A DNA stretch of 64,000 nt, taken from positions 94,100 through 158,099 of the forward strand of contig NZ_JACYXE010000011.1 in the NCBI RefSeq assembly GCF_014857905.1. Reading direction: 5' to 3'. The number at the start of each line of letters is the position of its first letter. Within the stretch, counting starts at the first letter, position 1. Position numbers and translations under genes: made by a program. The stretch is from Agilicoccus flavus. Its GTDB lineage: Bacteria > Actinomycetota > Actinomycetes > Actinomycetales > Dermatophilaceae. The notes beneath the pieces are model-generated. The model saw only the letters and a list, made by a program, of their open reading frames with translations, was not told where the DNA came from and did not search any database. Shown in pieces: positions 1-8,520 of this stretch.

Positions 1-399
1 GAGTTCTACCGCGTCGTCGAGGAGATCCCCGGCGTGGCCGACTCCCTCGTCGTCCACCTCGAGGACCCGGCAGGCGGCAACGGCGAACTGCTGTGCTTCG
101 TCGCGACCGAGCCGGGGCGCGCGCTCGACGACGACCTGCGCCGCGCGATCGGGACCGCCCTGCGCACGTCGCTGTCGCCCCGCCACATCCCCGACGAGAT
201 CGCCGAGCTGCCGGTCATCCCGCGCAACCTCACCGGCAAGAAGCTCGAGCTACCGGTCAAGCGGATCCTGCAGGGCACGCCGATCGAGCAGGTCGCCAGC
301 CCCGACGCGCTCGCCGTGCCCACGAGCCTCGACGCGGTCGTCGACCTCGCGCGGACCCGGTCGGCCGGTGCGGCCGGTCCGGCACGGGAGGCGCGATGA
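1..399 (+). CDS. Acetoacetyl-CoA synthetase-type acyl-CoA ligase, C-terminal part (5' end outside window)
   Basis: This is the last 132 residues of a gene that begins before the window; the frame is open from base 1. The visible part is the C-terminal lobe of an AMP-forming acyl-CoA ligase. It carries the stretch PRNLTGKKLELPVKRIL, which is typical of acetoacetyl-CoA synthetases and contains the lysine that closes over the adenylate. Such enzymes convert acetoacetate, ATP and CoA to acetoacetyl-CoA in the cytoplasm. The stop overlaps the next start (ATGA at 396-399), so the two are probably co-translated, which fits the neighbouring hydroxyacyl-CoA dehydrogenase. The family call rests on the C-terminus only; another short-chain acyl-CoA ligase is possible. 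Confidence 0.8.
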   Translation, partial: EFYRVVEEIPGVADSLVVHLEDPAGGNGELLCFVATEPGRALDDDLRRAIGTALRTSLSPRHIPDEIAELPVIPRNLTGKKLELPVKRILQGTPIEQVASPDALAVPTSLDAVVDLARTRSAGAAGPAREAR

Positions 400-1370
400 G
401 CACCGGATTCGTCGAACCGGCCGACCTCGCGACGATCGCCGTGGTCGGCACCGGGGCCCTCGGCGCGAGCTGGGTGAGCCTCGCGCTCGGCCGCGGCCAC
501 GACGTCGTCGCCGCCGACCCCGGGGAGGGGGCCGCGGAGCGCCTCACCGCGACGGTGCGGGCCCAGACCGGGGTGGCCCCGCCCGCGGACCGGTTCCGGT
601 TCACCGCCGACGCGGGCGAGGCCGCGGCCGCCGCCGACCTCGTGCTCGAGGCCGGCCCCGAGCGCCTCGACGTCAAGCGCGAGCTCTTCGCCGTCCTCGA
701 CGCGGCGGCGCGCCCCGACGTCCTCCTCGCGAGCAGCACGTCGGGACTGCTGCCCAGCTCGTTCCAGGACGCGTGCGCGCACCACCCCGAGCGGATGCTC
801 GTCGCGCACCCGTTCAACCCGCCGCACCTCATGCCGCTCGTCGAGATCGTCGGCGGAGCGGCCACCTCGGCGGAGGCGATCGCGGCCGCGATGGCGACGT
901 TCACCCACCTCGGGAAGCGGCCGATCCACCTGCACCGCGAGCTGCCCGGCCACGTCGCCAACCGCCTCCAGGCGGCGCTGTGGCGCGAGGCGTACCACCT
1001 CGTGGGCGAGGGCGCGGTGAGCGCCGCCGACCTCGACACGGCGATCGCCGCCGGACCCGGTCTGCGGTGGGCCCTGCTCGGGCCGTTCGCCACCCAGCAC
1101 CTCTCCGGCGGGCCGGGCGGGTTCGCGCACATCCTCGAGCACCTCGGTCCGCCCACGGAGAAGTGGTGGGACGACCTCGGCGACCCCCGGCTGACCCCGC
1201 AGCTCACCGCGGACCTCGTCGCCTCCGTCGACGCCGAGTTCGCCGGCGTCGACGAGGCCGACCTGCTCGCGCGGCGCGACGCCGCCCTCGCCGAGCTGCT
1301 CGCCCTCAAGGACCGCGCCGGGTTGACGGCCGGCGTCCGGGAGGACGCGACCCCCGAGCAGCCCCGCTGA
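396..1370 (+). CDS. 3-hydroxyacyl-CoA dehydrogenase family protein (lambda-crystallin / carnitine dehydrogenase-like)
   Basis: The product (324 aa) is a soluble NAD-dependent dehydrogenase of the 3-hydroxyacyl-CoA dehydrogenase superfamily. A Rossmann motif, GTGALG, lies at residues 18-23, the conserved HPFNPPH stretch at about 138-144, and the C-terminal helical dimerisation domain begins near GHVANRLQ. Its length and short C-terminal domain resemble the single-domain group that includes L-carnitine dehydrogenase and lambda-crystallin rather than long FadB/FadJ proteins. The ATG start overlaps the stop of the upstream acetoacetyl-CoA synthetase-like gene by four bases. A job linking a 3-hydroxy acid or 3-dehydro product to acetoacetate activation is plausible, but the substrate cannot be read from the sequence. 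Confidence 0.85.
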   Translation: MSTGFVEPADLATIAVVGTGALGASWVSLALGRGHDVVAADPGEGAAERLTATVRAQTGVAPPADRFRFTADAGEAAAAADLVLEAGPERLDVKRELFAVLDAAARPDVLLASSTSGLLPSSFQDACAHHPERMLVAHPFNPPHLMPLVEIVGGAATSAEAIAAAMATFTHLGKRPIHLHRELPGHVANRLQAALWREAYHLVGEGAVSAADLDTAIAAGPGLRWALLGPFATQHLSGGPGGFAHILEHLGPPTEKWWDDLGDPRLTPQLTADLVASVDAEFAGVDEADLLARRDAALAELLALKDRAGLTAGVREDATPEQPR

Positions 1371-1406
1371 CCGCCTCGTCCGGCCGACCTCGACAGGGAG
1401 CACGAC

Positions 1407-2978
1407 ATGCACGACATGGGACTGGGGTCGTGGCCGACGCGCCGCGCCCGGATGACGCCCGACGCGGTGGCCCTGACCCAGCACGGGCAGGACTGGACCT
1501 TCCGCGAGGTGGAGGAGCGGGCCACGCGGCTGGCCCACGCGCTGCGCGACCGCGGCGTCGGGCCCGGCGACCGGGTCGCCTACCTCGGGCTCAACTCGGT
1601 CCACTTCGTCGCGGTGATGTTCGCGGTCGCCAAGCTCGGCGCGATCACCGTGCCCCTCAACACGCGCCTCGCGCCGCCGGAGACGGCGTTCATCCTGCGC
1701 GACGCCGGCCCCCGCATCCTCGTCTGGGACGCGCCGTTCGCCTCGGTCGTCGCCTCCGCCGACGTGGCCGACCTCGGCCTCGACCTCGTCGCGGTGCACG
1801 ACGACGGGCCCGCGCCGCGCCTGGCGGAGCTGTACGCGGCGGGTTCGACGGAGCCCGTCGACGAGCCGGCCGGCCTCGACGACGTGTTCATGATCCAGTA
1901 CACCTCCGGCACGAGCGGGCGCCCCAAGGGCGTGCTGCTCACGCACGGCAACATCCACTGGAACGTGTACAACCTGCTCGTCGACCTCGACCTGACCAGC
2001 GCGGAGGTCGCCCTCGTCACCGCGCCGCTGTTCCACACCGCGGCCCTCAACCAGCTCTTCTTCCCGACGTTCCTCAAGGGCGGGCGCTCCCTCGTCGAGG
2101 AGAAGTGGAACCCCGCGCGGGCCCTCGAGCTCATCGAGTCCGAGCGCGTGACCTTCCTGTTCGGGGTGACGTCGATGTACCTCTCGCTCATGCAGGCGCC
2201 CGGCTGGGCGGAGGCGGACCTCTCGTCGATCAACGTGACGATGAGCGGGGGCGCTCCGATCCCCGAGAGCCTGCTGCGCGCGTGGCTCGACCGGGGGCAG
2301 ATGATCGTCCAGGGGTACGGTCTCACCGAGGCCTCGCCCGGGCTGACGATGCTGCGCAAGGCCGAGGGCGTCGCCAAGGTGGGCTCGGCCGGGACGCCGT
2401 GCTTCTTCGCCGACGTGCGGGTCGTCTCGCCGCTGCTCGAGGACGTCGGCGTCGGCGAGCCCGGCGAGGTGCTCGGCCAGGGACCCAACGTGTCGCCCGG
2501 GTACTGGCAGAACGAGTCGGCGACGGCGGCGGCGTTCGTCGAGCCGGGCTGGCTGCGCACCGGCGACCTCGCGCGCCTCGACGACGACGGGTTCCTCACC
2601 ATCGTCGACCGGGTCAAGGACATGATCATCAGCGGCGGCGAGAACATCTATCCCGCCGAGGTCGAGGCGGCCATCCACACCCACCCCGCCGTCGCCGAGG
2701 CGGCCGTCATCGGGGTGCCCGACGTGCGCTGGGGCGAGGTGGGGCGCGCGATCGTCTCCGTCCGCGAGGGCGCCTCGCTCAGCGAGGCCGAGCTGCTGGC
2801 CCACCTCGACGGGCGCATCGCCCGGTACAAGATCCCCGCCTCCGTGATCGTCCTCGCCGAGCTGCCGCACAACGCCTCCGGCAAGCTCGTCAAGGGCCCC
2901 CTGCGGGCCGCGTACGGCACGACCCCGTCCGACGCCGGACCCTCGACCGGACCCTCCACCTCGAAGGAGCCGTCATGA
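1407..2978 (+). CDS. AMP-dependent acyl-CoA synthetase
   Basis: A 523-residue class I adenylate-forming ligase that activates a carboxylic acid to its CoA thioester with ATP. The P-loop-like motif YTSGTSGRPKG is near residue 165, GYGLTEASP near 303, the TGDLARLDDDGF hinge region near 385, and the C-terminal catalytic lysine motif ASGKLVKG near 492. Length is normal for a medium- or long-chain or aromatic acyl-CoA ligase. It starts 36 bases after the dehydrogenase and its stop overlaps the ATG of the amidohydrolase (ATGA, 2975-2978), so it belongs to the same operon. The substrate is unknown; the following acyl-CoA dehydrogenase suggests the CoA ester is then oxidised. Confidence 0.9.
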   Translation: MHDMGLGSWPTRRARMTPDAVALTQHGQDWTFREVEERATRLAHALRDRGVGPGDRVAYLGLNSVHFVAVMFAVAKLGAITVPLNTRLAPPETAFILRDAGPRILVWDAPFASVVASADVADLGLDLVAVHDDGPAPRLAELYAAGSTEPVDEPAGLDDVFMIQYTSGTSGRPKGVLLTHGNIHWNVYNLLVDLDLTSAEVALVTAPLFHTAALNQLFFPTFLKGGRSLVEEKWNPARALELIESERVTFLFGVTSMYLSLMQAPGWAEADLSSINVTMSGGAPIPESLLRAWLDRGQMIVQGYGLTEASPGLTMLRKAEGVAKVGSAGTPCFFADVRVVSPLLEDVGVGEPGEVLGQGPNVSPGYWQNESATAAAFVEPGWLRTGDLARLDDDGFLTIVDRVKDMIISGGENIYPAEVEAAIHTHPAVAEAAVIGVPDVRWGEVGRAIVSVREGASLSEAELLAHLDGRIARYKIPASVIVLAELPHNASGKLVKGPLRAAYGTTPSDAGPSTGPSTSKEPS

Positions 2979-3877
2979 CCCGCTACGAGCCCGCCGTCGA
3001 CCTCGACGCGATCGACGCCATCGACGTGCACGTCCACGTCGAGACCGACGAGCACGGGCACCTGTCCCTCGACGACGAGCTCATGGCCGCCTCGGCCGCC
3101 TACTTCGCCTCGAGCGACAACCGCACGCCGACCGTGGAGTTCCTCGCCCAGCGCTACCGCGACGCGCGGATGGCCGCCGTCGTCTTCACCATCGACGCGC
3201 GCACGAGCATGGGCCGCGACCCGATCTCGAGCGAGGACATCGCCACCCGTTGCGCCGACCACGCCGACGTGCTCATCCCGTTCGGCTCGGTCGACCCGTG
3301 GCGCGGCCGGGCGGCGATCGAGCAGGCGCGCTCGCTCGTCACCGAGTACGGCGTCCGCGGCTTCAAGTTCCACCCGAGCGTGCAGGCGTTCGCGCCGAAC
3401 GAGGAGCGCTTCGAGCCGCTGTGGGCGGCGATCGAGGAGCTCGGGGTGCCGGCGCTGTTCCACACCGGCCAGAACGGCATCGGCGCGGGCCTGCCCGGCG
3501 GGCGCGGCATCAAGCTGCGCTACTCCGACCCGCTGCTGCTCGACGACGTCGCCGCCGACCATCCCGGGCTGACCGTCATCCTCGCCCACCCCTCGGTGCC
3601 GTGGCAGGCGCAGGCGATTTCGATGGCCACGCACAAGGCCAACGTGTTCATCGACCTGTCGGGCTGGTCGCCGAAGTACTTCCCGCCGGAGCTCGTCCGG
3701 GCCGCCGGCGGCCGGCTGCGCGACAAGGTGCTCTTCGGCTCCGACTACCCGCTCATCACCCCCGAGCGGTGGATGGCCGACTTCGCGACCCTCGGCATCA
3801 CGGAGGACCGCGTGCCCGGGATCGTCAAGGGCAACGCCGCCCGCGTGCTCGGCCTGGGGAGCGGGAACGGGTCATGA
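2975..3877 (+). CDS. Amidohydrolase family protein (ACMSD / gamma-resorcylate decarboxylase-like)
   Basis: A 300-residue TIM-barrel metal-dependent hydrolase or decarboxylase of the amidohydrolase-2 type. It has the N-terminal metal-binding HVHV pair near residues 17-20, a histidine-containing strand ending FKFHPS, a LAHPSVPW segment, and the C-terminal FGSDYP motif near 254-259 whose aspartate is the usual catalytic residue. Members cleave C-C or C-N bonds of (often aromatic-derived) carboxylates using one divalent metal. Start and stop both overlap neighbours (ATGA at 2975 and 3874), so it is locked into the acyl-CoA operon. Whether it decarboxylates or hydrolyses cannot be decided. Confidence 0.85.
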   Translation: MTRYEPAVDLDAIDAIDVHVHVETDEHGHLSLDDELMAASAAYFASSDNRTPTVEFLAQRYRDARMAAVVFTIDARTSMGRDPISSEDIATRCADHADVLIPFGSVDPWRGRAAIEQARSLVTEYGVRGFKFHPSVQAFAPNEERFEPLWAAIEELGVPALFHTGQNGIGAGLPGGRGIKLRYSDPLLLDDVAADHPGLTVILAHPSVPWQAQAISMATHKANVFIDLSGWSPKYFPPELVRAAGGRLRDKVLFGSDYPLITPERWMADFATLGITEDRVPGIVKGNAARVLGLGSGNGS

Positions 3878-5019
3878 GCCTCTTCCGGCTCGACGAGGAC
3901 CACGAGGCGCTGCGCGGGCTCGCTCGCGAGGTCGCCGCGGGCCGGCTCGCGCCGCGCGCCGCCCAGGTCGACGAGCTGGGCGAGTTCCCCGAGGCCTCGC
4001 TTGCGGCGCTCACCGCGGTCGGGCTGCACGCCATCGGCATCCCGGAGACCTACGGCGGCCAGGGCGGCGACCTGCTCGCCTCCGTCGTCGTCGCCGAGGA
4101 GGTGGCCCGCGCCTGCATGACGACCCAGCAGGTCAGCGGCGGCAACGAGCTGTTCGCCTGGCCGTTGCTGCTCGCCGCCTCGCCCGAGCTCGCGCGGCGC
4201 TACCTGCCGCGCATCGCGAGCGGGCAGGCCCTCGGGGCCTTCGCGTTGTCCGAGCCCGAGGCCGGCAGCGACGTCGCGGCGATGACGACGCGGGCGACCC
4301 GGTGCGACGAGGGCTGGCGGCTCAAGGGCACGAAGCGATGGGTCACCAACGCCGGCCGCGCCGACCTCTACGTCGTCTTCGCGGTGACCGACCCCGACGC
4401 GGGCGGGCGCGGCATCTCGGCGTTCGTCGTCGAATCCGGTGACGCCGGGCTGTCCTTCGGCGCGCCGGAGAAGAAGATGGGGCTCAAGGGATCGCCGACC
4501 GCGGAGGTCTACCTCGAGGACGTGACGATCCCCGCCGACCGAATCATCGGGGAGCCGGGTCAGGGGCTCAAGCTCGCGCTGGGCACCCTCGACCGCACCC
4601 GCGCCGTCGTCGCCGGCCAGGCCGTCGGCGTCGCGCAGGCCGCGCTCGACCACGCCGTGGCCTACGCCAAGGAGCGGCGCCAGTTCGGCCGCCCGATCGC
4701 CGACTTCCAGGGCGTGCAGTTCATGCTCGCCGACATGGAGGTCAAGATCCGCGCGGCGCGGTTGCTCGCCTACGCGGCGGCGGAGGAGGCCGAGTCCGCC
4801 GGCCCCGACATGAGCCTGGCCGGAGCGGCGGCCAAGTGCTTCGCCTCCGACACGGCGATGGCCGTGACGACCGACGCCGTGCAGATCCTCGGCGGTGCCG
4901 GCTACACCCGGGACTTCCCCGTCGAGCGCCTCATGCGCGACGCCAAGATCACGCAGATCTACGAGGGCACGAACCAGATCCAGCGCGTGGTGATCGCGCG
5001 GGCGCTGCTGGCCCGCTGA
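3874..5019 (+). CDS. Acyl-CoA dehydrogenase
   Basis: A 381-residue FAD-dependent acyl-CoA dehydrogenase of full family length. The substrate/FAD signature FALSEPEAGSD is near residues 122-132, RRQFGRPIADFQGVQFMLADM is the central helical signature, and the C-terminal YEGTNQIQ near 362 supplies the usual catalytic glutamate. It catalyses alpha,beta-desaturation of an acyl-CoA and passes electrons to ETF. The ATG overlaps the stop of the amidohydrolase by four bases. It is the last gene of this operon; the next gene is on the opposite strand. Chain-length or branched-chain preference cannot be told. Confidence 0.92.
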   Translation: MSLFRLDEDHEALRGLAREVAAGRLAPRAAQVDELGEFPEASLAALTAVGLHAIGIPETYGGQGGDLLASVVVAEEVARACMTTQQVSGGNELFAWPLLLAASPELARRYLPRIASGQALGAFALSEPEAGSDVAAMTTRATRCDEGWRLKGTKRWVTNAGRADLYVVFAVTDPDAGGRGISAFVVESGDAGLSFGAPEKKMGLKGSPTAEVYLEDVTIPADRIIGEPGQGLKLALGTLDRTRAVVAGQAVGVAQAALDHAVAYAKERRQFGRPIADFQGVQFMLADMEVKIRAARLLAYAAAEEAESAGPDMSLAGAAAKCFASDTAMAVTTDAVQILGGAGYTRDFPVERLMRDAKITQIYEGTNQIQRVVIARALLAR

Positions 5020-5032
5020 GGCCCGATCCGCG

Positions 5033-5638
5033 TCAGACGAGGGCGTAGAACCGGATGAGCACCGCCGCGCGGTCGGGACGCAGCGAGGTGAGCGTGCCGA
5101 CGAAGCGGCGCCGGTTGATCCAGTCGTGCGGGCCGGTGGGGGCGGTCATCTCGATGGTCGAGCGGGCGTAGCGATCCGGGCCGTCGCCGTGGATGAGCAC
5201 GTTGTTCAGCACCGAGATGTAGGCGCCGTCGTCGGTGCGCAGTTCGTACTGCGCGGACAGGAGGCGCACGCCGTCGGCGCGGACGAGCTGGCGGTCGGCG
5301 CCGCCCGGGACGACGGTGCCGGCGATGCGCGGCCCCGCGAAGCGGCCGCCGAGGATCGGCACGATCCGACGTTCTCCGAGAGGGCCGACCCCCATCGACT
5401 CCGCCTCGGCGACGTCGACGACAGCCGCGAACGCGAACTCCACCGCCGGGGCCGCGGCGGGGTGGGTGCGGACGAGGGCGTCGAACTCGGCCGGCGTCGG
5501 CGCGGGCGGGTGCCGCCGCGCGGCGTCGGTGGCTCCGGAGGCCGGGCGCGCGGCGCCTGCGCGTCCCGCGCCGGTGGCGACGGTCCCGAGGGCGGCGACG
5601 GCGGCGAGGCCACCGGTGAGTGCGGTGCGACGTTCCAT
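5033..5638 (-). CDS. Secreted DUF3237 domain protein with Tat-like signal
   Basis: The 201-residue product begins with a twin-arginine N-terminus (MERRTALTGG) and an alanine-rich hydrophobic stretch to about residue 30, consistent with export by Tat. The rest matches the DUF3237 (UPF0311) family: a PLGERRIVPILGGRFAGPR segment, the conserved GTVVPGGADRQLVRADG core and a LRTDDGAYISV strand. The family adopts a beta-barrel fold and has no assigned reaction that I know of. It ends convergently 13 bases after the acyl-CoA dehydrogenase. The start codon has a purine-rich site (AAGGAG) upstream. The secretion signal is seen; the function is not inferable. Confidence 0.8.
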   Translation of the reverse strand: MERRTALTGGLAAVAALGTVATGAGRAGAARPASGATDAARRHPPAPTPAEFDALVRTHPAAAPAVEFAFAAVVDVAEAESMGVGPLGERRIVPILGGRFAGPRIAGTVVPGGADRQLVRADGVRLLSAQYELRTDDGAYISVLNNVLIHGDGPDRYARSTIEMTAPTGPHDWINRRRFVGTLTSLRPDRAAVLIRFYALV

Positions 5639-5824
5639 GCCGGTCTCCTTCGTCGGCCCGTCCCGCGGATCGCAGGATTCCTGAAACTACTGTGAGGGGG
5701 CCTGGCGCACAAGGGCTTCCCGCAGTCCGGGCGGCGTTTACACGGGTCGGGGCGGCGGCCAGGATAAGGATTCCTGTCATCACCCCCGCCCCGATCCACT
5801 CCGCCTCACCGTCGAGGAGACCCC

Positions 5825-7240
5825 ATGGCCCCCGCGCTCCGCACCGCCGTCATCGGCGCCGCCGTCACCGCCCTCGTCGCGGCGACCGCCGCGCTGCCTG
5901 CCCACGCCGCGACGGGGGGTGGCGGCGATGTGCGTGCCGCCGCCGCCGGGGAGCCGCGCCACCTTCAGGGCCGGCTCGCGAACGGCGCGGCGTGGGCGAT
6001 CGACGTCCCCGCGGACTGGAACGGCGACCTCGTCCTGTTCAGCCACGGGTACCGCGGCGGCCCGGACAACCCGGTGCGGGACGTGAACTTCACGCCGACC
6101 TCGCAGGCCATGCAGGACCGCGGCTACGCGGTCGCGCAGTCGTCCTACGCCCGGCTCGGGTGGGCGTTGGGGACCGCGGTCGAGGACCAGCTCGGCACCT
6201 TGGCCGCGTTCCGGGACGAGGTCGGCGCGCCGCGACGCACCATCGCCCTGGGCCGGTCCATGGGCGGGCTCGTGAGCAGCCTCATCGCGGAGCGGCCCGG
6301 GTCGGGGGTCGACGCCGCGGTCTCGACGTGCGGCCTGCTCGGCGGGGGGCTCAACCTCAACAACTACCAGCTCGACGGCGCCCAGGCGGTGGCGTCGCTG
6401 CTGCTCCCCGGTGAGGACGTCCGGCTGACCAAATTCTCCTCCACACAGGAGGCCGCGGCGAACGCCGACCGTCTCGTCGCCGCCGTGAAGCGGGCGCAGA
6501 CCAGCCCGCAGGGGCGGGCCCGGATCTCGCTCGCCGCCGCCCTCATGAACATGCCGACGTGGTCGACCGACGTCTCGGCGAAGCCGCCCACCGACCCGGC
6601 GACGATCGAGCGCGCCGAGTACGACTACCTCGTGGGGACGCTCACGCTCGTCATGACCCGGCGGGTCGACATCCAGAACGTCGCGGGCGGAGACAGCAGT
6701 TGGAACGCGGGCGTCGACTGCGCCGCGATGTTCGCCCGCAGTGCCCGGCGCGACGACGTGGCGTCGCTGTACCGCGAGGCGGGCCTCGACCTGCGCGGCG
6801 ACCTCGCCACCATCACCCGCGACGCCCGCGTCACCGCCGACCCGCAGGCGGTGGCCTGGCTGGCGCGCACCTCGCACCCCACGGGCGCCCTGCGCATCCC
6901 GGTGCTGACGATGCACACCCTCGCCGACCCGGCCGCCCCCGTGGAGTACGTCGCGAACTACCGGAACAAGGTGCGCGCCGCCGGCGCCGGTGCGCTGCTG
7001 CGCGAGGCGTACGTCGAGCGCACGGGCCACTGCACGTTCACGGTCGCCGAGAACATCGCCGCGCTCGGGGCCGTGCAGCACCGCCTCGACACGGGCCGCT
7101 GGGGCAAGGCCGCCCAGCCCCGCGTGCTCCGGCGGGCGGCCGAGCGCACCGGCCTCGGGGAGGCGGCCTTCGTCGCGCACCGCCCGGCCCCGTTCGTCAA
7201 CGACCGCATCGACCGCCGCGCCCGCCCCGTCGTCCCCTGA
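5825..7240 (+). CDS. Secreted alpha/beta-hydrolase
   Basis: A 471-residue protein with a Sec-type signal peptide; an AHA-A cleavage site falls near residue 28. The mature part is an alpha/beta-hydrolase: a VLFSHGY oxyanion strand, the nucleophile elbow GRSMGG with serine about residue 145, and a C-terminal TGHC motif with the likely catalytic histidine near 401. It is probably an extracellular esterase or peptidase-like hydrolase; the substrate is unknown. An SD sequence (GAGGAG) sits just before the ATG. It stands alone, divergent from the DUF3237 gene and convergent with the reductase at 7479, and has its own 180-bp upstream region. Confidence 0.82.
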   Translation: MAPALRTAVIGAAVTALVAATAALPAHAATGGGGDVRAAAAGEPRHLQGRLANGAAWAIDVPADWNGDLVLFSHGYRGGPDNPVRDVNFTPTSQAMQDRGYAVAQSSYARLGWALGTAVEDQLGTLAAFRDEVGAPRRTIALGRSMGGLVSSLIAERPGSGVDAAVSTCGLLGGGLNLNNYQLDGAQAVASLLLPGEDVRLTKFSSTQEAAANADRLVAAVKRAQTSPQGRARISLAAALMNMPTWSTDVSAKPPTDPATIERAEYDYLVGTLTLVMTRRVDIQNVAGGDSSWNAGVDCAAMFARSARRDDVASLYREAGLDLRGDLATITRDARVTADPQAVAWLARTSHPTGALRIPVLTMHTLADPAAPVEYVANYRNKVRAAGAGALLREAYVERTGHCTFTVAENIAALGAVQHRLDTGRWGKAAQPRVLRRAAERTGLGEAAFVAHRPAPFVNDRIDRRARPVVP

Positions 7241-7478
7241 GTGGGGTCATCCGGCAGCGGCCTACATACGCCGGCCTCCCCGTGCCGGCCCGGGACGGCG
7301 CGCCCACCGGGAAGGTCACCGGTCGGCCCGGGAGCCTCGCGATCTCGACGCGCGGCCAGGACGCTCGGCGATCGCGCTCACACGTCACTCGATGAGTTCG
7401 ACGATGTCGTGTGCCGCGTGGCCCCGGCGCAACCGAGGGTGAGGCTCTGCCCGGTCGCCCACTCGGAGAGCCGCGGGC

Positions 7479-8519
7479 TCACGTCACCTCGATCGTCACC
7501 ACGGCGGGCTCGGAGGGTGGGGTCGGCGGGGCGTCGACGTCGCCGATCCGCGGGGTGTCGGCGGCGACGGCGCGGGAGACGCAGGCGCACAGGCGGGAGT
7601 CCTGCGCCTTCTCGTCGGCGGAGAGGAAGACGTCCCGGTGGTCGAGGCGGCCGTCGAGGTCGAGCACCGCTACCTGGCACAGGCCGCACTCGCCCTTGCG
7701 GCAGTCGAACATCATCTCGACGCCGGCGGCCTCGAGGGCCTCGAGCATCGTCGAGTTCGCGTCGACGCGGGTCTGCACCCCCAGGCGCGGGATGCGCACG
7801 ATGAAGTCCTGCGGGGCCCAGGCCCCCGAGTTGCCGAACGTCTCGAAGCGCAGGTTCGTCGCCGGCAGGCCACGGTTCTCCCAGCCGCGACGCACCGCGT
7901 CCATGAGGCGGATCGGCCCGCACAGGTACAGCTCGGTCGCCGCGGCCCGCGGGTCGGCGGCGATCGAGTCGAGCAGGGCGTCGACGTCGAGGCCGGTGCC
8001 CTCGTCGTCGACGTGCGCGCTCAGCCGGTCGCCGTGCGCGAGCGCGAGGGCGTCGAGGTAGGCCATCGCCGGACGGGTCCGGCCGACGTAGACGAGCTCG
8101 TAGTCGGCCCGCCGAGCGGCCAGGGTGCGTGCCATCCCCGCCACCGCGGTGATGCCGATGCCGCCCGCGAGCAGCACGTACCGCGCCGCGCCGACGCCGA
8201 GCGGGAAGTTCTGCAGCGGCTGGGTCGCCCGCAGGACCGCCCCCGGCGCGAGCGCGTGCATCGCGGCCGACCCGCCCCGGCTCGTCGCGGACAGGTGCAC
8301 CGACAGGGCGAGCTCCCGCCCGTCGTCGGAGGCGTCGACCACGGAGTAGGAGCGGGTGAGCACCCCCTCGCCCGACGGGATCTCGACGTCGACGTGCGCG
8401 CCGGCCCGCGCCGGTTGCGGCGCGTCGTACCGCAGCACGACCCGGCGGATGCGGTCGGCGACGTCGCGGGTGTCGACGACGGTGACGTCCTGCCAGCGCG
8501 GGGTGTGGTCCGCCGCCAT
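7479..8519 (-). CDS. Phthalate dioxygenase reductase / VanB-type ferredoxin reductase
   Basis: A 346-residue three-domain electron-transfer protein. An FMN/FAD-binding RSYS motif lies at 56-59, a nucleotide-binding AGGIGIT at 118-124, and a C-terminal plant-type [2Fe-2S] ferredoxin domain has the cysteine pattern FDCRKGECGLC near 271 plus a last cysteine near 308. This order is that of PDR/VanB reductases, which move electrons from NAD(P)H to a Rieske oxygenase. The partner oxygenase lies immediately upstream with one base between its stop and this ATG, so the pair is a two-component oxygenase operon. Substrate is not readable; VanAB-like O-demethylation of methoxybenzoates is one option. Confidence 0.9.
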   Translation of the reverse strand: MAADHTPRWQDVTVVDTRDVADRIRRVVLRYDAPQPARAGAHVDVEIPSGEGVLTRSYSVVDASDDGRELALSVHLSATSRGGSAAMHALAPGAVLRATQPLQNFPLGVGAARYVLLAGGIGITAVAGMARTLAARRADYELVYVGRTRPAMAYLDALALAHGDRLSAHVDDEGTGLDVDALLDSIAADPRAAATELYLCGPIRLMDAVRRGWENRGLPATNLRFETFGNSGAWAPQDFIVRIPRLGVQTRVDANSTMLEALEAAGVEMMFDCRKGECGLCQVAVLDLDGRLDHRDVFLSADEKAQDSRLCACVSRAVAADTPRIGDVDAPPTPPSEPAVVTIEVT

Positions 8520-8520
8520 G

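Noticed and set aside
6..2870. Very long minus-strand open frame across the acyl-CoA operon
   Set aside because: It mirrors the plus-strand genes, consists of Arg/Gly/Val-rich low-complexity sequence and lacks motifs. Similar giant antisense frames at 13749-17225, 32303-35167, 46837-50484, 50515-53430 and 54555-58958 were rejected for the same reason; they follow from high GC3 codon use.
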